Positions 10,941 to 22,800 of a stretch of DNA of 64,000 nucleotides are shown piece after piece. The notes under the pieces are model-generated. The model was not told the origin of the DNA. It saw nothing but the letters and a program-made list of their open reading frames with translations, and searched no databases. Both the position numbers and the translations under genes were made by a program. Origin of the DNA: Anthostomella pinea (lineage: Eukaryota; Ascomycota; Sordariomycetes; Xylariales; Xylariaceae); assembly GCA_963556695.1 (NCBI GenBank), contig CAUWAG010000020.1:6138001-6202000 (forward strand), given 5' to 3'. Every line of letters starts with the position of its first letter. The stretch's first letter is position 1.

Positions 10941-12268
10941 GGAGAGAGGGCGAAGGCAGGCGTTGCACTGCAGCCAATCTATTTATGATGTATCGATATG
11001 CTGTCCCCGGTATGCCCACTTGATGCAGGTCAGTGTCGGGTGGTTGGGTGGGACTGGTAGGGGAGGGGGGGAGGGGGAGGTGGTAGTGCGGCGTAGTAGG
11101 TCAGACTATTACGCATGGAGGTAGAATGCCCGAATACTGTGGCCCTTCAGCCTGTTCCAGCTGCCCTGGGCCCGGTCTTGGCTTGAATCGATTGGGCTTA
11201 GCCGACTAGGCTAGGGGGCTACCAAGAGGATTTAGGGGCTCCTAGGGCGTCTTCGACGGCCCTACCTTGGGGAATAGGGGGGGTGGAGGAGGAATGAGCC
11301 GGAGAAGAGCTTAAGAGATGTAGTGGCGCAACTACAATGGAACAGCGTACAGACACTCTGGACAGCTCGGATTCCCCATTCGTGTACCCAGGAAGGCATG
11401 GAATGAATGAATGAATATATTGCCTGGTCTAGTCTTTGATGAGCAGAATAGGCTTCAAAGAATGGTGCGTGGCTACCTGTTCCAAGGGATGCGACTGAAC
11501 TGACCGAAAAGAAAATTACTTCCAAAGCGAGGGAGAACAATTTTGGAGAGGTACTTATAATGAATGACCGTTGGAGACAGTTGAAGGACGCATTCATGGA
11601 TTCATCAGGAAGACAGGCGCCACACTCACTCATGTATGGTCGAGTTTGCGTCCCAGGGAGAGGTGGCAGACGGGAAAGACCTCGACGCAAGATAATCTCT
11701 CGCCAGCTCCTATCAGATGAGGGCTTCATGTTACGTTCCACAAGGGCGCATGCGTGTCTAGGTGCGTGTGCGCTTCGATATGCCAAACAAATCCCAATGC
11801 CCCAAAACCTCCATACCTACCGGCTCTAGGAACGGGGCAAGACGAGAGGAGATATCCAGTGTCTTATATTTATCCTATAGTCGCACCTATCCAACCAATC
11901 ACTCCAGTGCACTCGGGCGCGACCCCAAAGCTGGAATAACATCTGTGCGATCCCACGCTTACTCGCGTCGTGCCTGTGCTCTTGTGGTCATCCACTTGTC
12001 TGTGTGACCCATCACCGCCAATCGTGACGCTACAAGCAATAGAAAGTCTCGAGCAAAGCATCATCCACCCATTTTATCACAGGTTTGTCAAAGAAGGGAT
12101 AATCATCGACATTTCCTGGCTGTCTTGTCATCTCGTTCGCTCTGCTACTACACAAGGGCACAGCCTTCTCTATATAGAATGCTTCCAACACAGCATGATT
12201 CATAATACCGTAGCTTTGATGACCAAACCTCCCTCAGCCGGCAACCAGCAGGTAGAGTCGGGCCGACG
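10941..12268. other. Intergenic stretch between two minus-strand genes
   Basis: Promoter of the fucosyltransferase-like gene and 3' flank of ADA2. It holds a purine-rich run (GGGGAGGGGGGGAGGGGGAGG) at about 11,061-11,082 and a GAATGAATGAAT run near 11,402. No gene is recognised; the open frames present are short and of chance appearance. Confidence 0.4.
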
Positions 12269-13983
12269 CTATGCCTTGCCAATCCATCCAGAATTGATGA
12301 AGAAGTCGAATATTCTGCCACCCTTCTGCGAGTCAAGCCGGCAAATCTCCTTGACCTGCTTCTTCTTAAGGCTCCCGTTGCCCTTGAGGGCTTCCTTGAG
12401 CACCTGCTCCTTGATCATCAAGTATGGTTTGGGCTGTAGCCTCGAAACCTTGCAAAGCTCCGCCTCTTCTGGCGTGAGGAGATGCATGTCAGGGGCATTG
12501 TCCTGACTGAGCGCAAGCGGCTGCACACCCGAGATGGGCTGTGAGATGAACTTTTGCCTTGCCGGTGTTGAGGCACCGTTGGTGACTACCCCATTCGTGA
12601 CCCCGTTCGTATGACCATTGGTGAGCGGCTTCGGCTCGCCGTTGGTCGTAGCATCGTGAGACTCTTGAGACGCCGCCCCGTTCGATGCCGGTCGGAATGG
12701 AAGCTCCGGCGCGACCAAGCTGGCGGCGCCGCACGGGGGCTCCGGCTGAACGATCTGCTTAGACCGTTGCGCTGAAGCCAGTCGGTCGCGGTCCATGGAT
12801 CCCATAGGAATAGCCTTCTGGATACGCTGGGACTTCTCTTGCTCGTACTTCTCTCCACTGCGGAGGTCCCCGATCCGCAAGTTCCTCCACTCTTGCAGTT
12901 GCGTGATGGCTTGTCGTAGGTTGAGCTCGTCGACAAGGCCTTGACACAGCGATTCGAAGTCGTCACGGTTCATCATCCGCGCAAACGGCTTTGCCTTGTT
13001 TAGAAGATCACGTTCCTCTTTGGTCCTCTTCTTTTCAAGTTTCTGGTTCTCCCTATAGTCCAGTAAATTGTGCTCGAATATCACCTTCTTGCGATCCACA
13101 CGCTGGGTCAGCCGGCAGTTGTAGATGTCCATTACGGTGAGTTTGAGTTCCATCTCGGGCTCGAGCTCCTGCGTCCGAGGATTGATTCCATCGCCGGGGT
13201 CGAATTGCATCAGTTGGACCGCCTCTTCCGCTTCGTTGGCATGCTCCGTCTCGAACTCCAGGCGGCCGGGCATGTATCCTTGAATCTCGTGACACGACGG
13301 CACACTGGCGGTTGGCTTGGTCTTGGGCGGCATGAGTGGTGCATTCTTCTGTGCTTCGCGGCGCTCTTCGATCCTCCGCTTCTTACGCGCCTGGAAGTCC
13401 TCGCGCGAGATTTCCTGCGCCAGCTCCATATCGGCAGGGCGGCATCGCTTCGGCAGCGGGAAGCAGGGCGAGTCGACGTAGACCTTTAGGTAGTGGTCGC
13501 GGACCTCGTCCTTGTGACGGTAACCGCCGATATGGTCTGCAATGTCGGCCCATGATCCCAAGCCATAGATCTCGCAGCCCTCCAACAACAGAAGCTCCTC
13601 GTCAGCTCCCCAATCGCGGTCAAATATTGGTATAGAGTTTTGCTCGATAACTCTGTAGGGGTGGGTAGCGGGCTGGTGTGAACCGCTGGAGGAGCCGCTC
13701 GAGAAGCACTGGACACAGAGGTCGTATTCGTTGCAGACACTATGGGCGCATCTTATGCGAACCTAGATGGATGCATTCATGTCAGAAGAAAAGCCACTTC
13801 GAGGACAGTATGGGTGTGGGGTGGAGGGGCTTCGTAGGGCTGGGCCGGCGCGACTGCGCGCGTGGAAACAAGGGCCGACCGAGTACGTACAGTAGAGGTG
13901 ATATCTGCAGAGCACACGTCGCAAACGTATTTCACACCGCCTTCGCCGCCTCTTGTGGCGGTCTTCTTGCGAATGACGCCCAT
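12269..13983 (-). CDS. ADA2: SAGA/ADA transcriptional adaptor Ada2
   Basis: Ada2 is the adaptor that binds and stimulates the Gcn5 acetyltransferase in the SAGA coactivator. Two exons (13983-13891 and 13762-12269; intron GTACGT…ATCTAG) encode 528 residues. A ZZ zinc finger spans about residues 18-65 ([20 protein letters not shown]…YDLCVQCF). A SANT domain follows ([22 protein letters not shown], then [14 protein letters not shown]). A long charged middle region includes [14 protein letters not shown], and a C-terminal SWIRM domain starts near [20 protein letters not shown] and ends [11 protein letters not shown]. Order and length match Ada2 throughout. The intron splits the zinc finger. A threonine/asparagine-rich repeat ([15 protein letters not shown]) lies in the linker before SWIRM. 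The gene is divergent to GAL7 with about 1 kb between starts. Confidence 0.96.
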
Positions 13984-14977
13984 ATCGTCCAGCTTGCAAC
14001 TCGGGTGCTAGGCAATCGGTAGAGATGGTGGGCGCAAGGGAGTAAGGACGCAGTCGGCGTGGGTGTGGCTTGAAGTCGGGGTTCGGGGCATTTGGAAGGT
14101 GTACCAGCGTCGCATGAGCCAGCCAAGCACGGTGACACTGTCGGTTCGATGGAAGGTATGGCGTGTGTTTTGTGGTGGATGGCTGAATGCCTCGTAGGTT
14201 GTTGTGATGGACGATGGACACGGGGGCCGGGGCGATGAAGCTCCTCGGCGATAGGGATAAGCTAGGCGCTAGCTTGCAGGCGGTCCAATGCCGCGGACTG
14301 CCCCAGGTGAAAGTGGGTCCAGTGTAGCCGTGGAGCCGCTACTGTGGCTCGCATGGTGGTCCATGCGTCCATGCGTACTTGCATACACGGGGCATTCACG
14401 TGATGTCAATAACAAAGGTACAATATCGATCGGATATCTCCATGCGCAACCGATCACCTTGGAGCGCTCGATGATCCTTTCGTAGCATTGCAGTACTTCT
14501 TGCTTGATGGCTTGACTACAATAATGAAAGGATCTATCCCACCATAAATGGCTGTTGAATTTCCATTCCAAAACCCGCCATCGATGTCGTGGGAGATATC
14601 TCGATGTTCCCCTGGCCTCTGGAGTAATTCGGCCGATGAACCGCCCGAAGTTCCAGGGGGCATATATGATCTGCCCAATTGCATCATAGCAGACGAGGGG
14701 CAGGCAGAGTCCAGAGTGCAGACTGGCGGGGTATGTTCCGAATAACTCTCGCGATGGCATCGATTTCCATGTGGGCAGTCTACATGTACCGCAGCTACCC
14801 GCCATCAATTTGATTCAGCCAAATGATTACTGGTTCCTTGTAACACTATTCGAACGTTGCCTGCCCTTCACTTCATCCTGCATCCGTGACTTGGGACTGT
14901 ACCGCCTCCGCCAATCCTGAAAAGCAGTGCAAGCGCTCGATTCTCTGTCATCCTGTCCTAGCTTCAACTCCTTCGCC
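13984..14977. other. Divergent promoter region between ADA2 and GAL7
   Basis: About 1 kb between two genes that point away from each other. A minus-strand frame of 179 codons at 14,269-14,808 exists but has no recognisable domain, so it is not called. Confidence 0.4.
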
Positions 14978-16301
14978 ATGCCTGATAAGATTCTTGACGA
15001 AATCTCGCACAGGCGCTACAATCCCCTCAAGGGGTCGTGGCTTCTCGTGTCACCGCACCGAACGAAGAGACCGTGGCAGTAAGTTCACAGCATCCAGGCT
15101 GACAGCGCCGACGGCGGCTTACATCACTCTGCCTAGAGGTCAGAAAGAGGAACCAGGAGTCAACAAGCTGCCTGATTACGACCCCAAGGTGAATCGTCCC
15201 GTCTGTACATTGCCGTACCTGGCGGGCTTTAACCAGACCAGTGTTATCTCTGTCCACGAAACCCACGAGCCCAAGGCGAGAGCAATCCCGACTACAGCCA
15301 GACCTTCGTCTTCGTGAACGATTACAGCGCTGTTAAAGAACAACAACAAGACTACGAAGCAGAACCCTCAAGCGATGGTAAAAAGTCCTGGAATCACACC
15401 CATCTCCAGCTAGCTAATCTAGGCAGATCTATCTTCGCTTCTACTTCGCGCCGAGGGCGTCAAGGGCAAGTGCTTCGTCCTCACCTTCTCGCCCAAACAT
15501 CACCTCACTCTCGCCGACATGCCCGCCAGCGAGACGATCCCCATCATCGAGACGTGGACGCGAATCTACGCTGCCCACCTCGCCCCAACGAATCCGCTTG
15601 CACAGGTCGCGGCAAACCTAGATCTGATGAGACGCGAAGCGCCGCCCGAGAGCCTTGTTCCCCCGCCGTCGCAACAACTGCGATATATGCAGATTTTCGA
15701 AAACAAGGGAGCTGCAATGGGGTGTTCCAATCCGCACCCGCACTGTCAGATTTGGACGACGAGCACGCTGCCAGAAGAACCAGCGGCTGAGACCATACAG
15801 ATGGCCAAGTACCGGACTGAGCACAGTGGACGACATCTGCTGCAGGACTACGTCAAACTGGAAATGGAAAAGCAGGAACGCATCGTACACCAGAACGAGT
15901 CGTTTTTGGTCGTGTGTCCGTGGTGGGCCATCTGGCCTTTCGAGGTTATGATTATTACCAAGAGGCACGTTCGAGCCCTCGTTGATCTGACGGAGCAAGA
16001 GCGATTGCACTTCGCCGAAGCCATACAAGAGGTGACACGGAGATACGACAACCTGTTCGAGACTAGTTTCCCATACAGCTCTGGCATACACCAAGCACCG
16101 CTGGACGGGACCGACGAGGAAATCGAGAACAGCTACTTTCATATGCACTTCTATCCGCCCTTGCTTCGGTCGGCCACGGTGCGGAAGTTCCTGGTCGGAT
16201 ACGAGCTGATGGCCGAGCCGCAGAGGGACATCACTCCTGAGCAAGCCGCCGTCAAACTGAGGGATTGCGGAGGAGAGCTGTATCGCAAGACGCTCCAATA
16301 G
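14978..16301 (+). CDS. GAL7: Galactose-1-phosphate uridylyltransferase
   Basis: Leloir-pathway enzyme that exchanges UMP between UDP-glucose and galactose-1-phosphate in the cytosol. Four exons (14978-15078, 15137-15188, 15242-15377 and 15427-16301) keep phase and give 387 residues, normal for the family. The start matches the family entry ([27 protein letters not shown]). The zinc-site pair CYLC lies at residues 52-55 and begins exon 3. [14 protein letters not shown] and the F-S-P-K-H-H block follow. The active-site triad HPH is at about residues 200-202 in NPHPHCQIW, with H202 as the expected uridylylated histidine. The C-terminal half contains FHMHFYPP. The short exon 2 (52 bases) was placed by matching [18 protein letters not shown], so a plain frame reading would miss it. 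No other GAL gene is adjacent. Confidence 0.95.
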
Positions 16302-16463
16302 CCGATGCCTCGGTCATTGATTGGGTATTTGGGGTGCCTCTAGCGCACATAGGAAATAGCGAGCGCAAGTACTAATATACACCGAGTTACTACGGCCCTG
16401 CGTAGCGAGCATGATCGGAGTCGACCCAGCTGCCCCTATCTGCTACAGCCGCGGGCTCCCAGC

Positions 16464-17045
16464 TCACGATTCGACGTAGAAACTGTATTGGCTGACCATC
16501 CATGTAATGCCGACCGTGGCGAAGAAGAAGGGAAAGAGGATGGGCGGACCGAGATAGGCTGTCCTGTACACTGCGAATTCGGAGCCGAAGTGAAACAGCG
16601 CAACGACGTAGGTCCACAGCGTGATGTTGTAGACGGGTGCCACGTGCAGGTTGTGGCTCGCGTAGATGCGCACAATAGCTGAGATGAGAGTGTAGGTGGC
16701 GAAGAGTCGCGCGGCGAGAGGAGTCACCTGGTCCTGGGTACGGCCCTCCTTGGCGCTGGCGGGCGAAGCGGGCACGAGCTTCTGGGTCGAGTCTTCCGGG
16801 TTGAAGGCGGCCGTCTTGGGGGGCAGAGAGGCGTTGGGGACGAACTGGCCGTTGTAGAAACGTCGCGAGTAGTGCAGTGTGAGGTAGTTCTGTAGCGAGT
16901 TGCCGACGGCGAGAATCGACGTCTACACGGTCTGGCATTAGCTTGGGAACCCGAAGCTGAGGATACCGACGACGAGACTCACGACAAACATGTAATAGGG
17001 CAAATAGCCCTTTGTTGGCGGGAGGTAGGCTTTGAGTGCGTCCAT
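16464..17045 (-). CDS. ERG28: Ergosterol biosynthesis scaffold protein Erg28
   Basis: Erg28 is a small ER membrane protein that tethers the C-4 demethylation enzymes (Erg25, Erg26, Erg27) in sterol synthesis. Two exons (17045-16983 and 16922-16464) encode 173 residues. Exon 1 ends after MDALKAYLPPTKGYLPYYMFV at a GTGAGT donor and joins TSILAVGNSLQNYLTLHYSRRFYNGQF. Four hydrophobic segments follow, including LFATYTLISAIVRIYASHNLHV and ITLWTYVVALFHFGSEFAVYRTA, with the tail GITWMVSQYSFYV. Length, segment order and the HFGSEF-type motif fit Erg28. The start is 827 bases from the divergent ketoacyl-CoA reductase gene, with a dispersed repeat between them. Confidence 0.93.
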
Positions 17046-17871
17046 TGTAGCACTTCACCGGTTGGCAGATATGGCGAGACGGACGTCGACGATGTTGTTG
17101 GCGTTCAATAAACCAAAGACTCGAGAAATAGCAGGCGAAAGAAGAGGAAGCCGACGACAATCTTTACCAGTCAGCCAGCCGCGCGAGAAAACATCGAACC
17201 TTATCATGCCCAGGATGGTCAGGGGTAAGTGCATTGCATGGAAGGATATAAGTGTGGCTCCTCAACCCATTTTCCAGCCACAATAACGGATGGGTCAGGA
17301 CCAGGATACAAGGTACCTTGGAGCCCAATGGGTACCCGTTTGTACCTGATTTGTACCCAACTGGGATGATAGCTACTTCTGGGATGGGGACACCACCCAT
17401 CCCTTCTTTCAATCAAGCAACTTCCAGAATACAGACCAATAGCCACCTATCGTGACCCTGGTCCTTATTCTGGATACCGCTACCACAAGGCACATAAGTA
17501 TGTATGTAAGCGGCAGAGACAGGGCCGATGCTGATAGCGGGTCGAGCTGAGCGGGGAGCAGAAGCATGACTGGCTCAGGGCTGACAGGCCGGGGTGGCTG
17601 GGCATTGGCCAATAAGAAACTCAGGGCAAACCAGGGCAAGCTCCAGCCTGCCCTAGGACCTCGGGAGTTTCCTGCTCCAATGACGATCTGCGCTGGCCGC
17701 CCCGAATTTCGCAAACTTTCTTTGGCGCCGTCTCGGCAGGTCGGGCAACATTGAAGTTGGAACATGGTAGAGTGAGGAGACATCTGCCCCCTTAAACAAC
17801 CTCAGTCCGTACTATTTGCAACACCGCACTCATCCGAGACTCTCACTGCGGACACGACCCCTCAACACATC
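17046..17871. promoter_or_regulatory. Divergent promoter region of ERG28 and the ketoacyl-CoA reductase gene
   Basis: Both genes start outward from this 826-base interval, and both products are ER lipid enzymes, so shared control is possible but only inferred. The interval contains the dispersed repeat copy at 17,254-17,487. No specific factor-binding site was assigned. Confidence 0.5.
17254..17487 (+). repeat. Dispersed repeat, copy 1 (matches 27,483-27,735 inverted)
   Basis: Sequence from GTGGCTCCTCAACCCATTTT to the CACAAGGCAC end aligns by eye, nearly continuously, with the reverse complement of 27,483-27,735, at roughly 85 percent identity with small indels. It has many GGTACC/GTACC words and no coding content. 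It could be a MITE-like or SINE-like element; I see neither clear terminal inverted repeats nor a poly-A tail. It sits in the divergent promoter between ERG28 and the ketoacyl-CoA reductase gene. Confidence 0.8.
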
Positions 17872-18952
17872 ATGGAGTCAATACACAATGCCGTGGCCGC
17901 TGTGCCGCGAGGTGTCCAATTGGGTCTCGCCGGTGTTGGAGCTCTGTTCGTGGGCTCCAAGGTCCTCAGCTTCCTCCGCCTGGTCTTGAGCATGTTTGTG
18001 TTGAGCGGCACCAACGTGAGTCCATCCCGTTTACAACATTGTCCGCAGGGACGCGTACTGTGGCAGCATTGACTGACCGGGCTTCGGCATCGTCCAGCTG
18101 CGGAAATATGGCAAGAAAGGCACCTGGGCCGTGGTGACAGGCGCATCCGATGGCCTGGGCAAAGAATACGCCACCCAGCTCGCCGCCAAGGGCTTCAACC
18201 TCGTCCTCGTGTCTCGAACCCTGTCCAAACTCGAGACGCTTTCCCGGGAGCTGGAGGGGAAATACTCGGGCCAGCAGATAAAGGTGCTGGCCATGGACTT
18301 CCAGGCCAACAACGACGCCGACTATGAACGTCTGGCCAACTTGATCGACGGCCTTGACGTCGGCATCCTTCTCAACAACGTTGGCCAGAGCCATAGCATC
18401 CCTGTTCCCTTCACCCTCACCGACAAGGTGGAGATGGAGAGCATCGTCACCATCAATTGCATGGGTACCCTCAAGACCACCCGCATCGTCGCCCCTGCCA
18501 TGCAGACCCGGAAGCGCGGTCTGATCCTCACCATGGGTAGCTTCGGAGGCTGGATGCCCATGCCGTACCTGGCTACCTACTCGGGCAGCAAAGCTTTCCT
18601 GCAGTTCTGGTCGACTGCCCTAGCCGCCGAGCTCAAGCCGGACAATGTAGATGTGCAGCTGTGCCTCAGCTACCTCGTCACGACAGCCATGAGCAAAATC
18701 CGCCGTCCCAGCATGTTGATCCCCAACCCCAAGCAATTCGTGCGAGCGGCACTGGGCAAGGTCGGAGTGGGAAGCTGGCAGAACACCTCATACACCTACA
18801 CGCCTTACTGGAGCCATGCCCTGATGGCTTGGGTCGTTGAGAACACGATTGGAATTGGTAGCTCTGTTGGTCTGAGTTTCAACCGCAAGATGCACATCGA
18901 TATCCGCAACCGAGCCTTGAAGAAGGCAGCCCGGGATGCCAAGAAAAACTAG
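17872..18952 (+). CDS. Very-long-chain 3-ketoacyl-CoA reductase
   Basis: NADPH-dependent reductase of the ER fatty acid elongase cycle, which reduces 3-ketoacyl-CoA to 3-hydroxyacyl-CoA for sphingolipid synthesis (yeast Ifa38/Ybr159w type). Two exons (17872-18015 and 18098-18952) give 332 residues. The N-terminal membrane segment is about residues 15-45. The short-chain dehydrogenase signatures are TGASDGLG (residues 62-69), [10 protein letters not shown], catalytic S196 in MGSFGG, and Y209-x3-K213 in YSGSK. The C-terminus is lysine-rich ([10 protein letters not shown]), consistent with ER retention. The intron (GTGAGT…TCCAG) falls just after the membrane segment, at GTN before LRKYGKKG. The family is secure. 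Confidence 0.95.
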
Positions 18953-19874
18953 GAGGGCCAGACTTGGAATGACACCTCTCGCTTTGAGAAGTGACCGAAA
19001 GACGGCGAAAAGATGCGCAGTGAAGTAAAGATGGATGGCCCTGGATTCTATCAGCCCCTTCTGTGCGACCTGAATGTGAGGCCGTAAGGTTAGAGAACCC
19101 AGTTGATAGTCACCTAGATATATAATATATACATGGGATCACTAGAAGCAGACGGATATCGTAGAGCTAGCAGATTCGTGTTCTAGGCGGAGACGTAATA
19201 CGACCATATGCTTGTAAGTTGTAGTAGTCTAGGATTGATCTAGTCAGCACTATATATGAGTGGTGTTCGAACATCCACGATGAAATGGTCAAGATAGGTA
19301 GACTCGGATACAAGTTCAACAGAGGGGAGCGGCTGAGTCTATCAATTGAGATCTGACCCTGCGAAATGCTTATACGGGATTAGTGCAAGTTCGTCGCGAA
19401 AAGATGCTGCCTGAGCGTTGAGCGCGTGTCAATGCGTCAAAGCTCCTGCAGAATCTAAAAAATTCCAGCCTCTCCAAATCCATCGATACGTGCATACCTA
19501 CCGTCGACCGACACACCTACATCACGAACCCGCAACCCGACCTTCACCTCTCGGGCGACTCGACACCTGACGGCAGCTTCTCGCATGCTTTTCCGTGTCG
19601 CTGGCTTCTTCCTGCAGCTTCCCGCCGTCGTCTCGTCTATTTCACGCCGCCATTGATGTCCCGATAGCGTTTGGTGCCTTGCTGCCGCAGCGGCGTGCCT
19701 TTCCTTTCTTTTTGACATTCCTTCCCTCGCGACCAGCGACCAGCGACCAGCGACCGGTGACCGGGTCTGATGCAGCAACACTCGGCTCGACAGACACCCT
19801 AGGACCTCAGGAAGCACATCACGAGCTTAAAGACGTCAAGATCCGGCCAGCGCGCACGCGCATCCACAAACACC
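18953..19874. other. Intergenic region upstream of NUP170
   Basis: About 920 bases with no gene. Runs of TATATAATATATA lie near 19,115-19,132. A short tandem array of GCGACCA units lies just before the NUP170 leader and is listed separately. Confidence 0.4.
19729..19765. repeat. Short tandem repeat (GCGACCA units)
   Basis: About four to five tandem, partly degenerate copies of a seven-base unit GCGACCA in the 5' leader of NUP170. Confidence 0.7.
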
Positions 19875-22800
19875 ATGTCTTTCCCTCAGACGCCGATGCG
19901 CCAACTGCCCGGCGCTTTTCTCAACACCCCGGCTGTCGCATCGAAATTCAATGCCCACCAAGACCCCATCCGCCGGCAACTCTTCCCACAGCGCTCGACG
20001 TCTTCGAATAGTCAAGCGCCTAGATTTGCACAGGTTGCCGGGCCTGGTCTCAATGCGCCCACCAACCCCATCCAGGACCAGATGATGCGAGGAGGAATAC
20101 AGGACGCTTCCATGCCCGCCCCATCTCCACTGTCCAAGGCTGCGGGCTTCATCAGCCACGTCCTCAGAGAGGATGAGCAATATCCCGAGCTCGACACATA
20201 CTGCAAACGTATGTCCATCCCCAGACGTGCCTCTACCGTGCACTTCAAATGTTTGACTCGCTGATGCCTTTCCAGAACCATCGTCCGATTACGACCTCAC
20301 CCACATCGACTCAGCATGGGCGCCCTTCCAACACACCCACACGTACCAGATACCACAGGAAGTCCTCCAGCATTACAATGGAGCCCAGGTTTCCACCATG
20401 ATGGGCCTGTTCGCCGAACTCAACCACGCCTGGGTGACAATCGACAACTGCCTATACATCTGGGATTACACGCACCCGAACCCCGAACTCAAGGGCTACG
20501 AAGACAGCCCCCAGAGCATTACCGCGGTCAAGCTCGTGGCCCCGAAACTTGGTGTCTTCAACTCTGTCATTAGCCACATTCTAGTAGTCGCCACCACGTC
20601 GGAGATGGTTCTTCTTGGAGTCGGGGTGAGCGACGCTGGCACCGGTGCAAAGAGTGTTGAGCTGTATCAGACAAAGATCTCGCTGCCACTACGAGGCAGC
20701 GAGGCGCGCGTCATTGCTGGTTCCGCCAACGGGCGCATCTTCTTCGCCGGGCAGTCTGACAGCGACATATACGAATTTTTCTACCAGGAAGACGAGGGGT
20801 GGTTCACAAGCAGGACTGGCAAGATAAACCACACATACCCTGGCTGGAGTGCTGTGGTCCCCAAACCATCGCAGTTCTGGGGCAAGGGTGCGAACGAGTA
20901 CATCGTGGAACTAGTTGTAGACGACAGCAGAAGCCTGCTCTACTCCCTCTCCAACACCTCTACCGTGCGGACTTACCATATCCAAGACAAGGACAAGCTT
21001 ACCAAGGTCATCGAGAAGACTAAGGGTGACTTTCTGCAGGATATTGGCCACCACATCGGTGCAGGTGTGTCACCGCTACTCACACCAAACATGGACATTG
21101 TATCCATCAGCCCCATCTCTGCGGTTGAAGATCACAAGGTCCATCTCATGGCCCTCACCAACACGGGATGCCGTCTCTTCATGAGTGCGACCAGTGCCAC
21201 CACATACATGACGAGCGCATCTCGTCAGGCTCCGCAAAGCATGCAACTCCAGACCATCAAGTTCCCGCCACCTGATGCGGCGACCCAGCGGAGATCAACA
21301 AGGGCCGACCCGTATGCCGACGCGGTCAATGTTCATTCCACATCGCTCCAGATGAGTCGACGAGGAGTCCGGTTTCCTCCCGGCTACTTTATCGATATTG
21401 TCAGCAAGGCAGACCAACCGACTCGGGATGTGCTGTTCGTGTCGGCACCTGATAGCGGACGCATTAAGAACAGCGGTCGAAGTCAGATCAACCCCAGACT
21501 ATACGAACATGCCAACTGGATCGACCTTGCCAGCCGGGCCGAGGACATCGGTCTGATCACTAAGCCATTCCGTGCAGCCAACCAGCCAAGGGGATTCGCA
21601 AATGAACTCGCTGTCCAGTTTGACGAGCCCAGCGGCAGCGAATTTGCTATCCTCACGAATGACGGTGTTTATGTCGTCAGGCGGAGGAGACTGGTCGATA
21701 TCTTCGCTTCGGCTATTAGGACTACTGTCGGAGAAGAAGGACTGAAGGCCGAGGTCAATAAGTTCCAGAGCGCCTACGGTCGAGTCGAGACCATCACGGC
21801 TGCGCTGGCTGTGGCCTGCCGCCAAGGTGAGAACGGTCGTTTCGCAGTTGGACGTAGTGCCATTGACCAATCGACCATCGATCGCGCGAAGCAGGTGTTC
21901 ATCAACTTTGGCGGCAATCCGATGCTACCTGAGCAAGATGGACAGCCTGCCAACGTGTCCATGGTGAGGCCATCGTCTCGTCATGCCGCCCTGACCCTCT
22001 ATCTAAGTAGGCTCGTTCGGTCAATGTGGAACTCGCGAGTCGTCTCTGTCAAATTCCAGCCCAACGGCCGTCCTGATGTGAGCAGTGCCATCCCGGTTGC
22101 TAAGCTGCAGGCGGTCCAGGAAAGCATCGAGGGCCTGCGCAAATTTCTCAGCGAAAACCGGTCATTCATCCAGGGTCTATCTGGGCCGTCGGATCTGCGG
22201 AGAGCTGCCAGCAAACAAGAAGAGCTAGCTTTCCAGGGCGAACATCAGGCGATGCACGCGGTGGAGGTCCTGATGACCGATGTCACAGAAGGCATATCAT
22301 TTGTCAGGACACTGTTTGATGAGCGGGTCTCGGATATCTATGAACGACTGGATGACGAATCGCGGCAGCAGCTTCAAGATTTGAGTTACGAGTGCCTGTT
22401 TTCGCAGTCGGCTGGCAAGGAGCTCGCCAAGGTTCTCGTAAAAGCGATCGTGAATCGGAACATAGAGAACGGATCTAACGTCGAGACAGTGGCTGATGCG
22501 CTTCGACGGAAGTGCGGCAGCTTCTGCAGTTCTGACGATGTTGTCATATTCAAAGCACAGGAGCAGTTGAAACGGGCTTCAGAGCCGTCCCTGAACCCGA
22601 CAAATTCCCGCACGCTTCTCCACGAGAGTCTGAAGCACTTTCAGAAGGTCGCGAGCAGTCTCACGCAAGCCAACCTCGAGTCAGCCATCGAGCAATATGT
22701 CAACCTGAGATATTATGCCGGAGCCATCCAACTGTGTCTGGTCGTGGCCGACGCAAAAGATCGGGGGAAGGCGGCACTCTCCTGGATCAACGACGGGAGG

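Noticed and set aside
11262..11786. 174-codon minus-strand open frame upstream of the fucosyltransferase-like gene
   Set aside because: No recognisable feature, overlaps low-complexity DNA; judged chance.
14269..14808. 179-codon minus-strand open frame between ADA2 and GAL7
   Set aside because: No domain, no leader or intron support, unusual composition rich in Trp/Arg/Ser; judged chance.
15720..15760. Cys in the GAL7 active-site motif HPHCQ as a possible defect
   Set aside because: Cys at this position is also found in animal GALT as far as I recall; the two histidines and Gln are intact.
15618..16298. 226-codon minus-strand open frame
   Set aside because: Antisense to the last exon of GAL7; composition is that of a shadow.
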